NCBI RefSeq assembly: GCF_022419185.1
Contig: NZ_JAJOZK010000011.1
Span: 1 to 64,000 of the forward strand
Direction of reading: 5' to 3'
Source of the DNA: Thermomonas flagellata
GTDB lineage: Bacteria > Pseudomonadota > Gammaproteobacteria > Xanthomonadales > Xanthomonadaceae
DNA: 64,000 bases
In this document: piece by piece, positions 28,166-35,463 of the stretch
Layout: each line of letters opens with the position of its first letter
Numbering within the stretch: position 1 is the first letter of the stretch
Made by a program: the position numbers and the translations under genes
Notes under the pieces: model-generated
Databases searched by the model: none
Seen by the model: only the letters and a program-made list of their open reading frames with translations
What the model was told of the DNA's origin: nothing

Positions 28166-30292
28166 ATGACCCCGTCCGTCGAAACCGCCACCCACGTGAC
28201 CCTGTCCGGGCGTGACCTGGCCCTGCAGCGCCGCCAGGCGCTGGCCCGCCACGGTCGCGGCGGCAGCGCCGTGCGCACCGCGTCGACTGCGACCTCGCCG
28301 CGCGTTCCCGCGCCGCCGGTCGCCGCGGCCGAGGGCAAGGCCGACTGCGGTTGCGGCGGCCGCGACCCCGGCTGCGCCGCATCCACCCCGCGCGCCGCGC
28401 ATGGGCTGGCCGGCAGCGCGCCGATGGCCGGGCGGGCACTGGCGCAGGCGCGCCGGCAGGCGCTCGCGCAGGCGGGCAAGGCCGCCCTCGCGGGACGCAG
28501 CAGCGGCGCGGCGACCACAGCGCCTGCGTCGGCACCAGTGCGACCGGACGCGGCACCTGCCGCAGTGGTGGCCGGCATGCCGCACCCGGCGGCCGCCGCC
28601 GGCCGCCAGTTGGCGATGCAGCGGCGGCGTGCGCTTGCCCTGGGTGGGCGCAGCGTAGTCGCCTCCGGCGCGAGCCGTCCGAGCGGGCGGCCACGTCCGC
28701 AGCCGGCGGCCGCGATCGCAGCTGCACCGGCATCGCGCACGACGCCCGCGGTGGCCACGGTCACTGCCGCATCCGTGCGGGCCGGCCTGCTGCCGACGCG
28801 TGCGTCGGGCGCGCCGGCCGCGCGCCTGACCGGCCTGCGCCTGGGCGAGGCCGGCAAAGTGACCGGTGGCGAGGCCGGCGCGGATCGTGCGGTCACCGGC
28901 ACCCGCTATGCCGATCCCGGTCAGGATCGTGCGCCCGACAAGGTCGCGCGCAGCCATACCGCCGCCGGCCAGACGGTCACCGGCAGCGTGCTCGGACGCA
29001 GCGAGCGCGTCACCGGCGATGAACCGGGCGCGTGCCGCGCGGTGACCGGCGCGCAGTACCTGGCGGCAGAGCAGTTCGCGCAGTGCGGCAGCGCACCGCC
29101 GGCGACGCCGCGCAAGGTCAGCGTGATGTCCGCGCGCGGCGGTGGTCGCATCACCGGCATCGCGCTGGGGCCGGATGCGGAGGTGACCGGCGGCGAAGCC
29201 GGTGCCTGCCGTGCGATCACCGGCAGCCAGTATTTGGATCCAATCGAGGCCGGGGCCTGTCCGGTGCGCGCCGCGCCGGCCAAGGTCGCAACGCTGGCGA
29301 CCCATGGCGGGCAGCGCGTCACCGGTGGCGAGCCCGGCGGCGGCGCACGGGTCACCGGCACCCTGGCGCGCACCCAGCGCGCGCCCAGTGGCATCGACCT
29401 CGGTGGTCCGGCGGCGACGGCGCCCGCCGCCAAGGTCGCGGTGGACGCCACCCTGCGCGGGCCGGTGGTGACCGGCCAGATGCCAGGACGGGCGCCGCAG
29501 GTCACCGGGGATGTGCGCGGGAGTTGCGCCACGGTCACCGGCACCCCGTATGCCGGGCGCCGCCAGTACGAGGCGTTCTGCCCGGCGCCGGCGCTGGAGG
29601 CGCAGGCCGCGCGCGTGCCGGTGCGCACCACGATCACGGCCAGCGTGGTCAGCGGCGACCGTCCCGGGGCGGGCGGCAACGCGGTGACCGGCGACGATCG
29701 CGGCGCCTGCGTCACCGTCTCCGGCACGCCCTACATCGGGCGCGACAACGGCGCCGCCGCGTGCCCGCCGGATCGTGGTTTCCAGCCGCGCGCGCTGCGC
29801 GAGGCGCCGGCGGAACCCGTGCCCGCGCCGCCGCCGCGCGATTTCAGCATCGCTAGCCCGGCGCGGCGCGCCGGCGAGGCGCGCCAGGCCCAGGTCACCG
29901 GCAACTCGTTCGCGGTCGACCGCATCACCGGCCCGGTCAACAAGGCGGCCGAGCTCATCACCGGCACGCCCGAGTTCCGCCATCGCGCGCCAGTCACGGC
30001 GACGGCGCCCGTCGCCCCGCCGGCCGCGCGCCGGCTGACCGGCGCCGGGCGCGAGGATGCCCGCATCACCGGCGATGCCTGGCACGCGCTGCGCCCGGTC
30101 ACCGGCACCGAGGGCACGTCCGCGCTGGCCCGCAATGCCACCCTGCGCGGCCAGCCGCGCGGCGCCGGCAGCGACGCGCGCCGCTTCCGCGAGGTCGAGC
30201 GGCTGCCGGTGCCGGACTCGCCGATCACCGGCTCGGCCGGCAATACCCGGCGCGGCGCCACCGTGACCCTGTCCGGCGGGGCCAGGGGCTGA
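28166..30292 (+). CDS. csoS2: Carboxysome scaffold protein CsoS2
   Basis: A 708-residue intrinsically disordered scaffold that condenses Rubisco and tethers it to the shell. Three N-terminal Rubisco-binding repeats of the form GR-x-LA-x-RR-x-AL are visible (about residues 15-30, 90-105, 152-167); four is usual. The middle region has repeated VTG/ITG-bearing modules with regularly placed Cys (for example VTGDEPGACRAVTG, VTGGEAGACRAITG, VTGDVRGSCATVTG). The C-terminal domain (VTGNSFAVDRITG onward) ends in the shell-anchoring VTLSGGARG. It is shorter than typical CsoS2 (about 800-870). No internal start or frameshift signal was identified. Confidence 0.96.
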   Translation: MTPSVETATHVTLSGRDLALQRRQALARHGRGGSAVRTASTATSPRVPAPPVAAAEGKADCGCGGRDPGCAASTPRAAHGLAGSAPMAGRALAQARRQALAQAGKAALAGRSSGAATTAPASAPVRPDAAPAAVVAGMPHPAAAAGRQLAMQRRRALALGGRSVVASGASRPSGRPRPQPAAAIAAAPASRTTPAVATVTAASVRAGLLPTRASGAPAARLTGLRLGEAGKVTGGEAGADRAVTGTRYADPGQDRAPDKVARSHTAAGQTVTGSVLGRSERVTGDEPGACRAVTGAQYLAAEQFAQCGSAPPATPRKVSVMSARGGGRITGIALGPDAEVTGGEAGACRAITGSQYLDPIEAGACPVRAAPAKVATLATHGGQRVTGGEPGGGARVTGTLARTQRAPSGIDLGGPAATAPAAKVAVDATLRGPVVTGQMPGRAPQVTGDVRGSCATVTGTPYAGRRQYEAFCPAPALEAQAARVPVRTTITASVVSGDRPGAGGNAVTGDDRGACVTVSGTPYIGRDNGAAACPPDRGFQPRALREAPAEPVPAPPPRDFSIASPARRAGEARQAQVTGNSFAVDRITGPVNKAAELITGTPEFRHRAPVTATAPVAPPAARRLTGAGREDARITGDAWHALRPVTGTEGTSALARNATLRGQPRGAGSDARRFREVERLPVPDSPITGSAGNTRRGATVTLSGGARG

Positions 30293-30296
30293 AGCC

Positions 30297-31829
30297 ATGA
30301 ACACCCGCCAGCGCATGCTCGCCCTGCATCGCCGCGACCCCGCTCCGCCCCCGGTGGCGCGGCCACGGCTGCAGGCGGTCGCGCCGGCCAACCCGGCCTG
30401 CGTGGTCGGGGCCGGGCAGCGTTGCGAGCATGCGCTGGTCGACGCCGAGCTCAACCGCCGGCTGTACGAATACGAGCGCAGCCTGCGCGCCCGCTTCAGC
30501 GGCATCGTGGAAACCCTCAAGCAGATTTCGGCGCTGCAGCACGAGCCGGATTTCGCCGCGCGGGCGCAGCAGTTGGCGCAGCAACGCCTTGGCTACACCC
30601 TGCCGCAGACCCTGCTGGACGACGCCTGGGTGTCGGGCTTGGACATGAAGGCGCTGCACACCCACTGCATCTTTCAGAGCTTCAAGACCTGCATCGACAG
30701 CACCGACGCCGATCAGGCGCCGTGGCTCGACCGCATGGCGATCACGCCCGACTTTCTCGCCGCCTGCGGCTATCACACCGTCGACATCACCCCGTGCGCC
30801 GACGGTCGGCTGCAAGGCCTGGTGCCGTTCGTGTTCCGCATGGCGCCCAGCCGCAACGTTTACGTCAAGGCCTATGCGGGGGCGATGTTCGACGTCGAAG
30901 CCGACATGGTCGATTGGGCGCACCGCGAGCTCGAGCGGCTCACAGGGGGCATACCCGGCGGCGAGTCGCAGAACTACCTCAAGATCGCGGTCTATCACTT
31001 CAGCAGTTCGCGCTCGCACGACCAGGGCTGCGCCTTCCACGCCAGCATCGACGAGCAGGCGGTCGAGTCGGCCAAGCAGCGCCTTGGCGAATTGCGCGTG
31101 GCCATCGAGCGCACCTATGGTGCCGGCATGGCTCCCGCCGTCTTGCTGGTGGGGCTGGACACCGACCTGGATGCCCTGCGCATCCACTTGCCGGATGCCG
31201 ACGGCGAGGTCGACCCCCACCGTTACATCGACACCGCGGAGCTGTACCGCGACACGGTGGGGTTGCCCGCGGTGCAGGCGCGCGAGCTGATCGCCGCGCG
31301 CGTGGAGGAGGTGCAGGCGATGCAGGGCCAGGGCCAGGGTCGCGGCCAGATGAGCGCGGGCATGCGTCGGCTGGTGCTGGCGCTGGCCGAAGCCAACCTG
31401 TCGCAGATCGAGTTCGTGATTCACCATCATCAAGGGCGCTACTCGATCCTGGGCCACGACGAAGAATTCATCTGCGCCGGCGAAGCTACGCACTACGTGC
31501 AGATGCGCAACAAGTATTACTTCGCCCACCTCGACACGGTCGAGGAAGGAGCGCCCGATCTCGACGTCGGCATCAGGATTTTCACCGGCCTGAACGTGCA
31601 GCACGGGCTGCCGGTTCCGGTCCTGGTGCATTTCTATTACTCCTCGCGCGTGCCCGGTTCGCGCGACCGTGCGCTCAAGCGCGCCCGACGGGTGAAAGCG
31701 GCGATCGAATCCCGGTATCCGGCGCTGGTGGCGCGGGGTCTGCTCGTCTGCCGCATGGCGCTGTCCGACCGTTTCGACACCGAACGCTGCGTGTTCGTCG
31801 ACGATGCGACGCCGGATGCAAGGCATTGA
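30297..31829 (+). CDS. csoSCA: Carboxysomal carbonic anhydrase CsoSCA
   Basis: A 510-residue beta-type carbonic anhydrase (formerly CsoS3) inside the shell, converting bicarbonate to CO2 for Rubisco. The zinc ligands C167 (in TPCADGRLQG, with D169 and R171), H234 (VYHFSSSRSHDQG) and C245 (GCAFHAS) have the same 11-residue His-Cys spacing as the Halothiobacillus enzyme. The N-terminal helical domain (RRLYEYERSLRARFSGIVETLKQIS) and C-terminal defunct CA-like domain are present. The N-terminal 40 residues are Pro/Arg-rich and probably the Rubisco- or shell-binding tail. It begins 4 bases after csoS2. Confidence 0.97.
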   Translation: MNTRQRMLALHRRDPAPPPVARPRLQAVAPANPACVVGAGQRCEHALVDAELNRRLYEYERSLRARFSGIVETLKQISALQHEPDFAARAQQLAQQRLGYTLPQTLLDDAWVSGLDMKALHTHCIFQSFKTCIDSTDADQAPWLDRMAITPDFLAACGYHTVDITPCADGRLQGLVPFVFRMAPSRNVYVKAYAGAMFDVEADMVDWAHRELERLTGGIPGGESQNYLKIAVYHFSSSRSHDQGCAFHASIDEQAVESAKQRLGELRVAIERTYGAGMAPAVLLVGLDTDLDALRIHLPDADGEVDPHRYIDTAELYRDTVGLPAVQARELIAARVEEVQAMQGQGQGRGQMSAGMRRLVLALAEANLSQIEFVIHHHQGRYSILGHDEEFICAGEATHYVQMRNKYYFAHLDTVEEGAPDLDVGIRIFTGLNVQHGLPVPVLVHFYYSSRVPGSRDRALKRARRVKAAIESRYPALVARGLLVCRMALSDRFDTERCVFVDDATPDARH

Positions 31830-31839
31830 GGGCTGAGCC

Positions 31840-32100
31840 ATGCGCATCATGCGAGTGGAGAAAACCCTGGTCTCGACCAACCGCATCGAGCAGTTCGGGC
31901 ATCGCCCGCTGCTGGTGGTGCAGGACCGTCCCGGCGGCCCGCGCGCGGTCGCGGTCGACGCGGTCGGCTGCATCCCCGGTGACTGGGTGATCTGCGTCGG
32001 CTCCTCGGCGGCGCGCGACGCCGCCGGCGCCAAGGATTTCCCGTCCGATCTCACCATCGTCGGGATCATTGATAACTGGGATCCGGAGGGGCAGGGCTGA
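31840..32100 (+). CDS. csoS4A: Carboxysome vertex protein CsoS4A (BMC-P)
   Basis: An 86-residue pentameric shell vertex protein of the EutN/CcmL family. MRIMRVEKTLVSTNRI, PLLVVQDRPGGPRAVAVDAVGCIPGDWVICVGSSAARDA and DLTIVGIIDNW are diagnostic. Its stop overlaps the start of the second vertex gene by one base. Confidence 0.97.
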   Translation: MRIMRVEKTLVSTNRIEQFGHRPLLVVQDRPGGPRAVAVDAVGCIPGDWVICVGSSAARDAAGAKDFPSDLTIVGIIDNWDPEGQG

Positions 32101-32345
32101 TGGACATCCTGCGTGTGCGCGAGGAACTGGTGTGCACCCGGCGCGTACCTGGGCTCAAACAGGCGTCGCTGCGGGTGCTCGAGGGCGAGCGCGGCACCTT
32201 GCTGGTGGCCACCGACCCGGTCGGCGTGCCGCCGGGTAAGTGGGTGTTCGCGACCGTCGGCACCGCCGCACGCCATGCGATGGGCGACTACGACGTGCAC
32301 ACCGATCTGACCATTTGCGGAATCATCGACCACTGGGAGCCCTGA
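32100..32345 (+). CDS. csoS4B: Carboxysome vertex protein CsoS4B (BMC-P)
   Basis: An 81-residue paralogue of CsoS4A with MDILRVREELVCTRRVPGL, VATDPVGVPPGKWVFATVGTAARHA and DLTICGIIDHWEP. The pair caps the icosahedral shell; having both is standard for alpha-carboxysomes. Confidence 0.97.
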   Translation: MDILRVREELVCTRRVPGLKQASLRVLEGERGTLLVATDPVGVPPGKWVFATVGTAARHAMGDYDVHTDLTICGIIDHWEP

Positions 32346-32358
32346 ACCAGGGGCGGGC

Positions 32359-32374
32359 GCCGGCCGCGGCCGGC
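32359..32374 (+). promoter_or_regulatory. Perfect palindrome before the csoS1 genes
   Basis: GCCGGCCG-CGGCCGGC is a 16-base perfect inverted repeat starting 14 bases after csoS4B. No T-run follows; a strong GGAGGAGG (32412-32419) precedes the first csoS1. The structure could be an RNA processing or stability element that raises shell-protein output, or could be a chance GC palindrome. Confidence 0.35.
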
Positions 32375-32424
32375 ACCTGCGGGCGCGGCAATCAACGAAC
32401 ACACGGCAGCGGAGGAGGTGCGAC

Positions 32425-32721
32425 ATGGCGGAGCGGACGGGCATTGCCCTGGGGATGATCGAGACGCGCGGGCTGGTGCCCGCGATCGAGGCGGCGGACG
32501 CGATGTGCAAGGCGGCGGAGGTGCGGCTGATCGGCCGCCAGTTCGTCGGCGGCGGCTACGTGACGGTACTGGTGCGCGGCGAGACCGGCGCGGTGAACGC
32601 GGCGGTGCGTGCGGGCGCGGATGCGTGCGAGCGGGTCGGCGACGGGCTGGTGGCGGCGCACATCATCGCGCGCGTGCACGGCGAGGTGGAAGGCATCCTG
32701 CCGACCGCGCCGCAGGCGTGA
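32425..32721 (+). CDS. csoS1: Carboxysome shell hexamer CsoS1, copy 1 (BMC-H)
   Basis: A 98-residue BMC-domain major shell protein: TGIALGMIETRGLVPAIEAADAM, LIGRQFVGGGYVTVLVRGETGAVNAAVRAGADA, and VGDGLVAAHIIARVHGEVE. The pore loop FVGGGY is intact. It differs from copy 2 only at residues 3-4 (ER versus SV) in the protein. The GGAGGAGG ribosome-binding site is the strongest in the operon. I cannot say which copy corresponds to CsoS1A or CsoS1C elsewhere. Confidence 0.97.
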   Translation: MAERTGIALGMIETRGLVPAIEAADAMCKAAEVRLIGRQFVGGGYVTVLVRGETGAVNAAVRAGADACERVGDGLVAAHIIARVHGEVEGILPTAPQA

Positions 32722-32757
32722 GCCGCGTGAATTCCAACCACAGGCGGGAGACGTGAG

Positions 32758-33054
32758 ATGGCGAGCGTGACGGGCATTGCCCTGGGGATGATTGAGACGC
32801 GCGGGCTGGTGCCCGCGATCGAGGCGGCGGACGCGATGTGCAAGGCGGCGGAGGTGCGGCTGATCGGCCGCCAGTTCGTCGGCGGTGGCTACGTGACGGT
32901 GCTGGTGCGCGGCGAGACCGGCGCGGTGAACGCGGCGGTGCGTGCGGGCGCGGATGCGTGCGAGCGGGTCGGCGACGGGCTGGTGGCGGCGCACATCATC
33001 GCGCGCGTGCACGGCGAGGTGGAAGGCATCCTGCCGACCGCCCCGCAGGCGTGA
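32758..33054 (+). CDS. csoS1: Carboxysome shell hexamer CsoS1, copy 2 (BMC-H)
   Basis: A 98-residue BMC-H protein beginning MASVTGIALGM, with the same body, pore loop and C-terminus (PTAPQA) as copy 1. Synonymous differences from copy 1 are few. The upstream spacer contains GGGAG (32748-32752) as the binding site. Confidence 0.97.
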   Translation: MASVTGIALGMIETRGLVPAIEAADAMCKAAEVRLIGRQFVGGGYVTVLVRGETGAVNAAVRAGADACERVGDGLVAAHIIARVHGEVEGILPTAPQA

Positions 33055-33090
33055 GCCGCGTGAATTCCAACCACAGGCGGGAGACGTGAG

Positions 33091-33429
33091 ATGGCGAGCG
33101 TGACGGGCATTGCCCTGGGGATGATCGAGACGCGCGGGCTGGTGCCCGCGATCGAGGCGGCGGACGCGATGTGCAAGGCGGCGGAGGTGCGGCTGATCGG
33201 CCGCCAGTTCGTCGGCGGCGGCTACGTGACGGTGCTGGTGCGCGGCGAGACCGGCGCGGTGAACGCGGCGGTGCGTGCGGGCGCGGATGCGTGCGAGCGG
33301 GTCGGCGACGGGCTGGTGGCGGCGCACATCATCGCGCGCGTGCACGGCGAGGTCGAAGGCATCCTGCCGACCGCGGCGGACGCGGGCGGCGGCGGCCGCG
33401 ACGGCGAACTGGCGCCGGCGCGCAGCTGA
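33091..33429 (+). CDS. csoS1B: Carboxysome shell hexamer CsoS1, copy 3 with C-terminal extension (CsoS1B-like)
   Basis: A 112-residue BMC-H protein identical to copy 2 through GEVEGILPTA and then extended by a Gly/Asp/Ala-rich tail (DAGGGGRDGELAPARS). A longer last csoS1 copy with a C-terminal tail is the usual CsoS1B arrangement in proteobacterial alpha-carboxysomes. Within the conserved part, only three base differences from copy 2 were counted. Confidence 0.95.
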   Translation: MASVTGIALGMIETRGLVPAIEAADAMCKAAEVRLIGRQFVGGGYVTVLVRGETGAVNAAVRAGADACERVGDGLVAAHIIARVHGEVEGILPTAADAGGGGRDGELAPARS

Positions 33430-33451
33430 GGCGGGCAGGCGGGAGGCAGCC

Positions 33452-33712
33452 ATGGCCGAGAGCGACATTCCCGACGGCTGGCAGGCGCGCGGCACCCCGC
33501 CGACCCTGTTCCGGCGCTTCCCGTTCCCGGACTACCCGGCGACGCGGCGCTTCCTGGATGCTTTGGCCGACTTGTCGGCGCAGGCCGGCGTGCATCCGCA
33601 GAACATCAACTTCGGCAGCGGCTACGTCAACGTGACTCTGGACGCGACCGCGTCCGGCGCCGCCGATGCCGGGCTCGCGCGCCGGATCGACGCCCTGCTG
33701 GCGCAGGGGTGA
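33452..33712 (+). CDS. Alpha-carboxysome Rubisco assembly factor (acRAF; pterin-4a-carbinolamine dehydratase-like)
   Basis: An 86-residue PCD-fold protein: GWQARGTPPTLFRRFPFPDYPATRRFLDALADLSAQAGVHPQNINFGSGYVNVTLD. In true dehydratases the helix ends in EHHP; here it is GVHPQ, so the catalytic His is missing, as expected for the assembly chaperone acRAF found in alpha-carboxysome operons. It should help fold or assemble form IA Rubisco. It lies 22 bases after csoS1B, with GGGAGG before the ATG. Confidence 0.9.
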   Translation: MAESDIPDGWQARGTPPTLFRRFPFPDYPATRRFLDALADLSAQAGVHPQNINFGSGYVNVTLDATASGAADAGLARRIDALLAQG

Positions 33713-33716
33713 AGCC

Positions 33717-34343
33717 ATGGCCCGCGTGGTCGCGGTGGTCAACCAGAAGGGCGGCGCCGGCAAGACCACCCTGGCCATGCAGCTGGCCGGCGCGCTGGCG
33801 CGGCGGGCGCCGACCGCGCTGCTCGACCTCGATCCGCAGGCCTCCGCGCGGCAGTGGGCGCGCGCCGGCGGCGCCCCGTTTCCGGCCACGGTCGCGGCGC
33901 TGGACGGTGAGTGCACGCGCGCGCAGCTGCTGGCGCGCTTCCGTGGGCAGGCCTACCTGGTGCTGGACTGCCCGCCCGCGCTGGGGCCACCGGCATTGTC
34001 CGCGCTGCGCGCGGCCGACCTCGCGCTGGTGCCGGTGCTGCCCTCGCCGGTCGACCTGTGGTCGAGCCTGACCCTGCCGCAGGAGATCGCCGCTGCGCGC
34101 CGCGACAACCCGCGCCTGTGTGCGCACCTGGTGGTGAACCAGCTGGAGCCGGGCAGCGCGCTGTCGGCGGCGATGCACGGCGCGCTGGCCGAGTTCGGGC
34201 TGCCGGTGCTGGCCGCGGGCGTGCGCCGGCGCGCGGTCTACCGCACCGCGGCGCTGGAGGGCGTTGCGGTCCACCAACTCGGCGCGCGCGGCCGCGCCGC
34301 CGCCGCCGAGATCGATGCGATCCTCGAGGAGCTGCAGCTATGA
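33717..34343 (+). CDS. mcdA: ParA-type carboxysome positioning ATPase McdA
   Basis: A 208-residue ParA/MinD-family ATPase. Deviant Walker A VNQKGGAGKTT (signature K11, catalytic K16), switch LLDLDPQASARQWA and LVLDCPPALGPPALSALRAADLALVPV are clear. In alpha-carboxysome operons it forms gradients on the nucleoid that space carboxysomes, together with McdB. It starts 4 bases after acRAF and overlaps mcdB (ATGA). Confidence 0.93.
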   Translation: MARVVAVVNQKGGAGKTTLAMQLAGALARRAPTALLDLDPQASARQWARAGGAPFPATVAALDGECTRAQLLARFRGQAYLVLDCPPALGPPALSALRAADLALVPVLPSPVDLWSSLTLPQEIAAARRDNPRLCAHLVVNQLEPGSALSAAMHGALAEFGLPVLAAGVRRRAVYRTAALEGVAVHQLGARGRAAAAEIDAILEELQL

Positions 34344-34555
34344 CCACCGTGCAGGACAAACTGGCCGCCAGCCTCCGCCGCGCCAAGGCGGACCCGGCCG
34401 CGGCGCCGGCGCCGCCACCGCCCGCGCCGGCACGCGGCGCGCGCACGAGCAAGCGCCGCGCGCCTGCCAGCGCCGAGCCCGCGCCGCGCGTGCATGCCGG
34501 CGGCATTCCCGATTCGTCCACCGCGCTGCATCCGGCGCGGGTGTGGCCGGACTGA
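34340..34555 (+). CDS. mcdB: Carboxysome positioning adaptor McdB (alpha type)
   Basis: A 71-residue, mostly disordered basic protein starting [18 protein letters not shown], with a Pro/Ala/Arg linker and a C-terminal HPARVWPD holding a single Trp (W69). A conserved C-terminal Trp and position directly after mcdA are the recognised marks of alpha-McdB. There is no coiled coil as in beta-McdB. It is at the short end of the family. Assignment rests on context and the Trp tail. Confidence 0.82.
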   Translation: MTTVQDKLAASLRRAKADPAAAPAPPPPAPARGARTSKRRAPASAEPAPRVHAGGIPDSSTALHPARVWPD

Positions 34556-34574
34556 CCCGGCCGTGGAGGCCCGT

Positions 34575-35453
34575 ATGTATCCCGATCCCTATTCGCGCAC
34601 CTACTCGCCGCGGCAGGCGGCGCTGGCCCGGGCCGCCGCGCAGGCGGTCGCCGGCGACCCGCTGGAGGCCTACCGCGTGCACCAGGAGCCGTACTACCGC
34701 GCGGTCGCCGACGAGGTCGAGCTGTACGAGGCAGCCTACGCGGTGCGCATGCCGGTCATGCTCAAGGGCCCGACCGGGTGCGGCAAGACCCGGTTCGTCG
34801 AGTACATGGCCTGGCGCCTGCAGCGGCCGCTGGTCACGGTCGCCTGCAACGAGGACATGACCGCCTCCGACCTGGTCGGGCGCTTCCTGCTGGACGCGCA
34901 GGGCACCCGCTGGCAGGACGGGCCGCTGGCGCTGGCCGCGCGCCTGGGCGCGATCTGCTACCTCGACGAGGTGGTGGAGGCGCGCCAGGACACCACAGTG
35001 GTGATCCACCCGCTGACCGACGCCCGCCGCCAGTTGCCGCTGGAGAAGAAGGGCGAACTGGTGCACGCGCACCCGGATTTCCAGCTGGTGATCTCCTACA
35101 ACCCGGGCTACCAGAGCCTGATGAAGGACCTCAAGCAGTCGACCAAGCAGCGCTTCGGCGCGCTCGACTTCGACTACCCGCCGCATGCGGTGGAGGCCGA
35201 GATCGTCGCGCACGAGGCCGGGGTCGATGCCGACACCGCCGCGCGCCTGGTCCACATCGGCGAGCGCGCGCGCAACCTCAAGGGCCATGGCCTGGACGAA
35301 GGACTCTCGACCCGCATGCTGGTGCACGCCGGGCGCTTGATCGCGCAGGGCGTGCCGGCGCTGGCCGCGTGCCGAATGGCGCTGGTGCGCCCGATCACCG
35401 ACGATCCGGACATGCGCGACGCGCTGGATGCCGCGGTCACCACCTACTTCTGA
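34575..35453 (+). CDS. cbbQ: Rubisco activase AAA+ subunit CbbQ
   Basis: A 292-residue MoxR-type AAA+ ATPase. Walker A is GPTGCGKT (residues 65-72), Walker B ICYLDEV (127-133), with [21 protein letters not shown] as sensor region. CbbQ hexamers with CbbO remove inhibitory sugar phosphates from Rubisco. The start [12 protein letters not shown] follows GGAGG; the frame is open 27 codons upstream, inside mcdB. Followed by cbbO 10 bases later. Confidence 0.96.
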   Translation: MYPDPYSRTYSPRQAALARAAAQAVAGDPLEAYRVHQEPYYRAVADEVELYEAAYAVRMPVMLKGPTGCGKTRFVEYMAWRLQRPLVTVACNEDMTASDLVGRFLLDAQGTRWQDGPLALAARLGAICYLDEVVEARQDTTVVIHPLTDARRQLPLEKKGELVHAHPDFQLVISYNPGYQSLMKDLKQSTKQRFGALDFDYPPHAVEAEIVAHEAGVDADTAARLVHIGERARNLKGHGLDEGLSTRMLVHAGRLIAQGVPALAACRMALVRPITDDPDMRDALDAAVTTYF

Positions 35454-35463
35454 CCCGCGCGCG

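Larger units (their letters stand above)
32425..33390 (+). repeat. Three tandem 333-bp csoS1 units
   Basis: Units begin at 32425, 32758 and 33091, exactly 333 bases apart, each holding a csoS1 gene plus the spacer with GTGAATTCCAACCACAGG before the next start. By eye, units 1 and 2 differ at nine of 333 positions, five of them clustered in codons 3-4. Units 2 and 3 differ at three positions up to about codon 92, where copy 3 diverges. The spacers between 1-2 and 2-3 are identical. Confidence 0.95.

Noticed and set aside
28166-30292. Programmed frameshift in csoS2 giving a short isoform
   Set aside because: Known in Halothiobacillus, but I could not find a convincing slippery heptamer with a following structure here.
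27371-30520. Very long minus-strand frame opposite cbbL, cbbS and csoS2
   Set aside because: It is antisense to genes with intact catalytic residues and repeats, has Arg/Ala/Gly-rich low-complexity translation and no ribosome-binding site; it results from high GC.
32392-33495. Repetitive minus-strand frame and direct repeats that could suggest a CRISPR or repeat protein
   Set aside because: The repetition is simply the three csoS1 copies; unit size of 333 bases and coding content exclude a CRISPR array.
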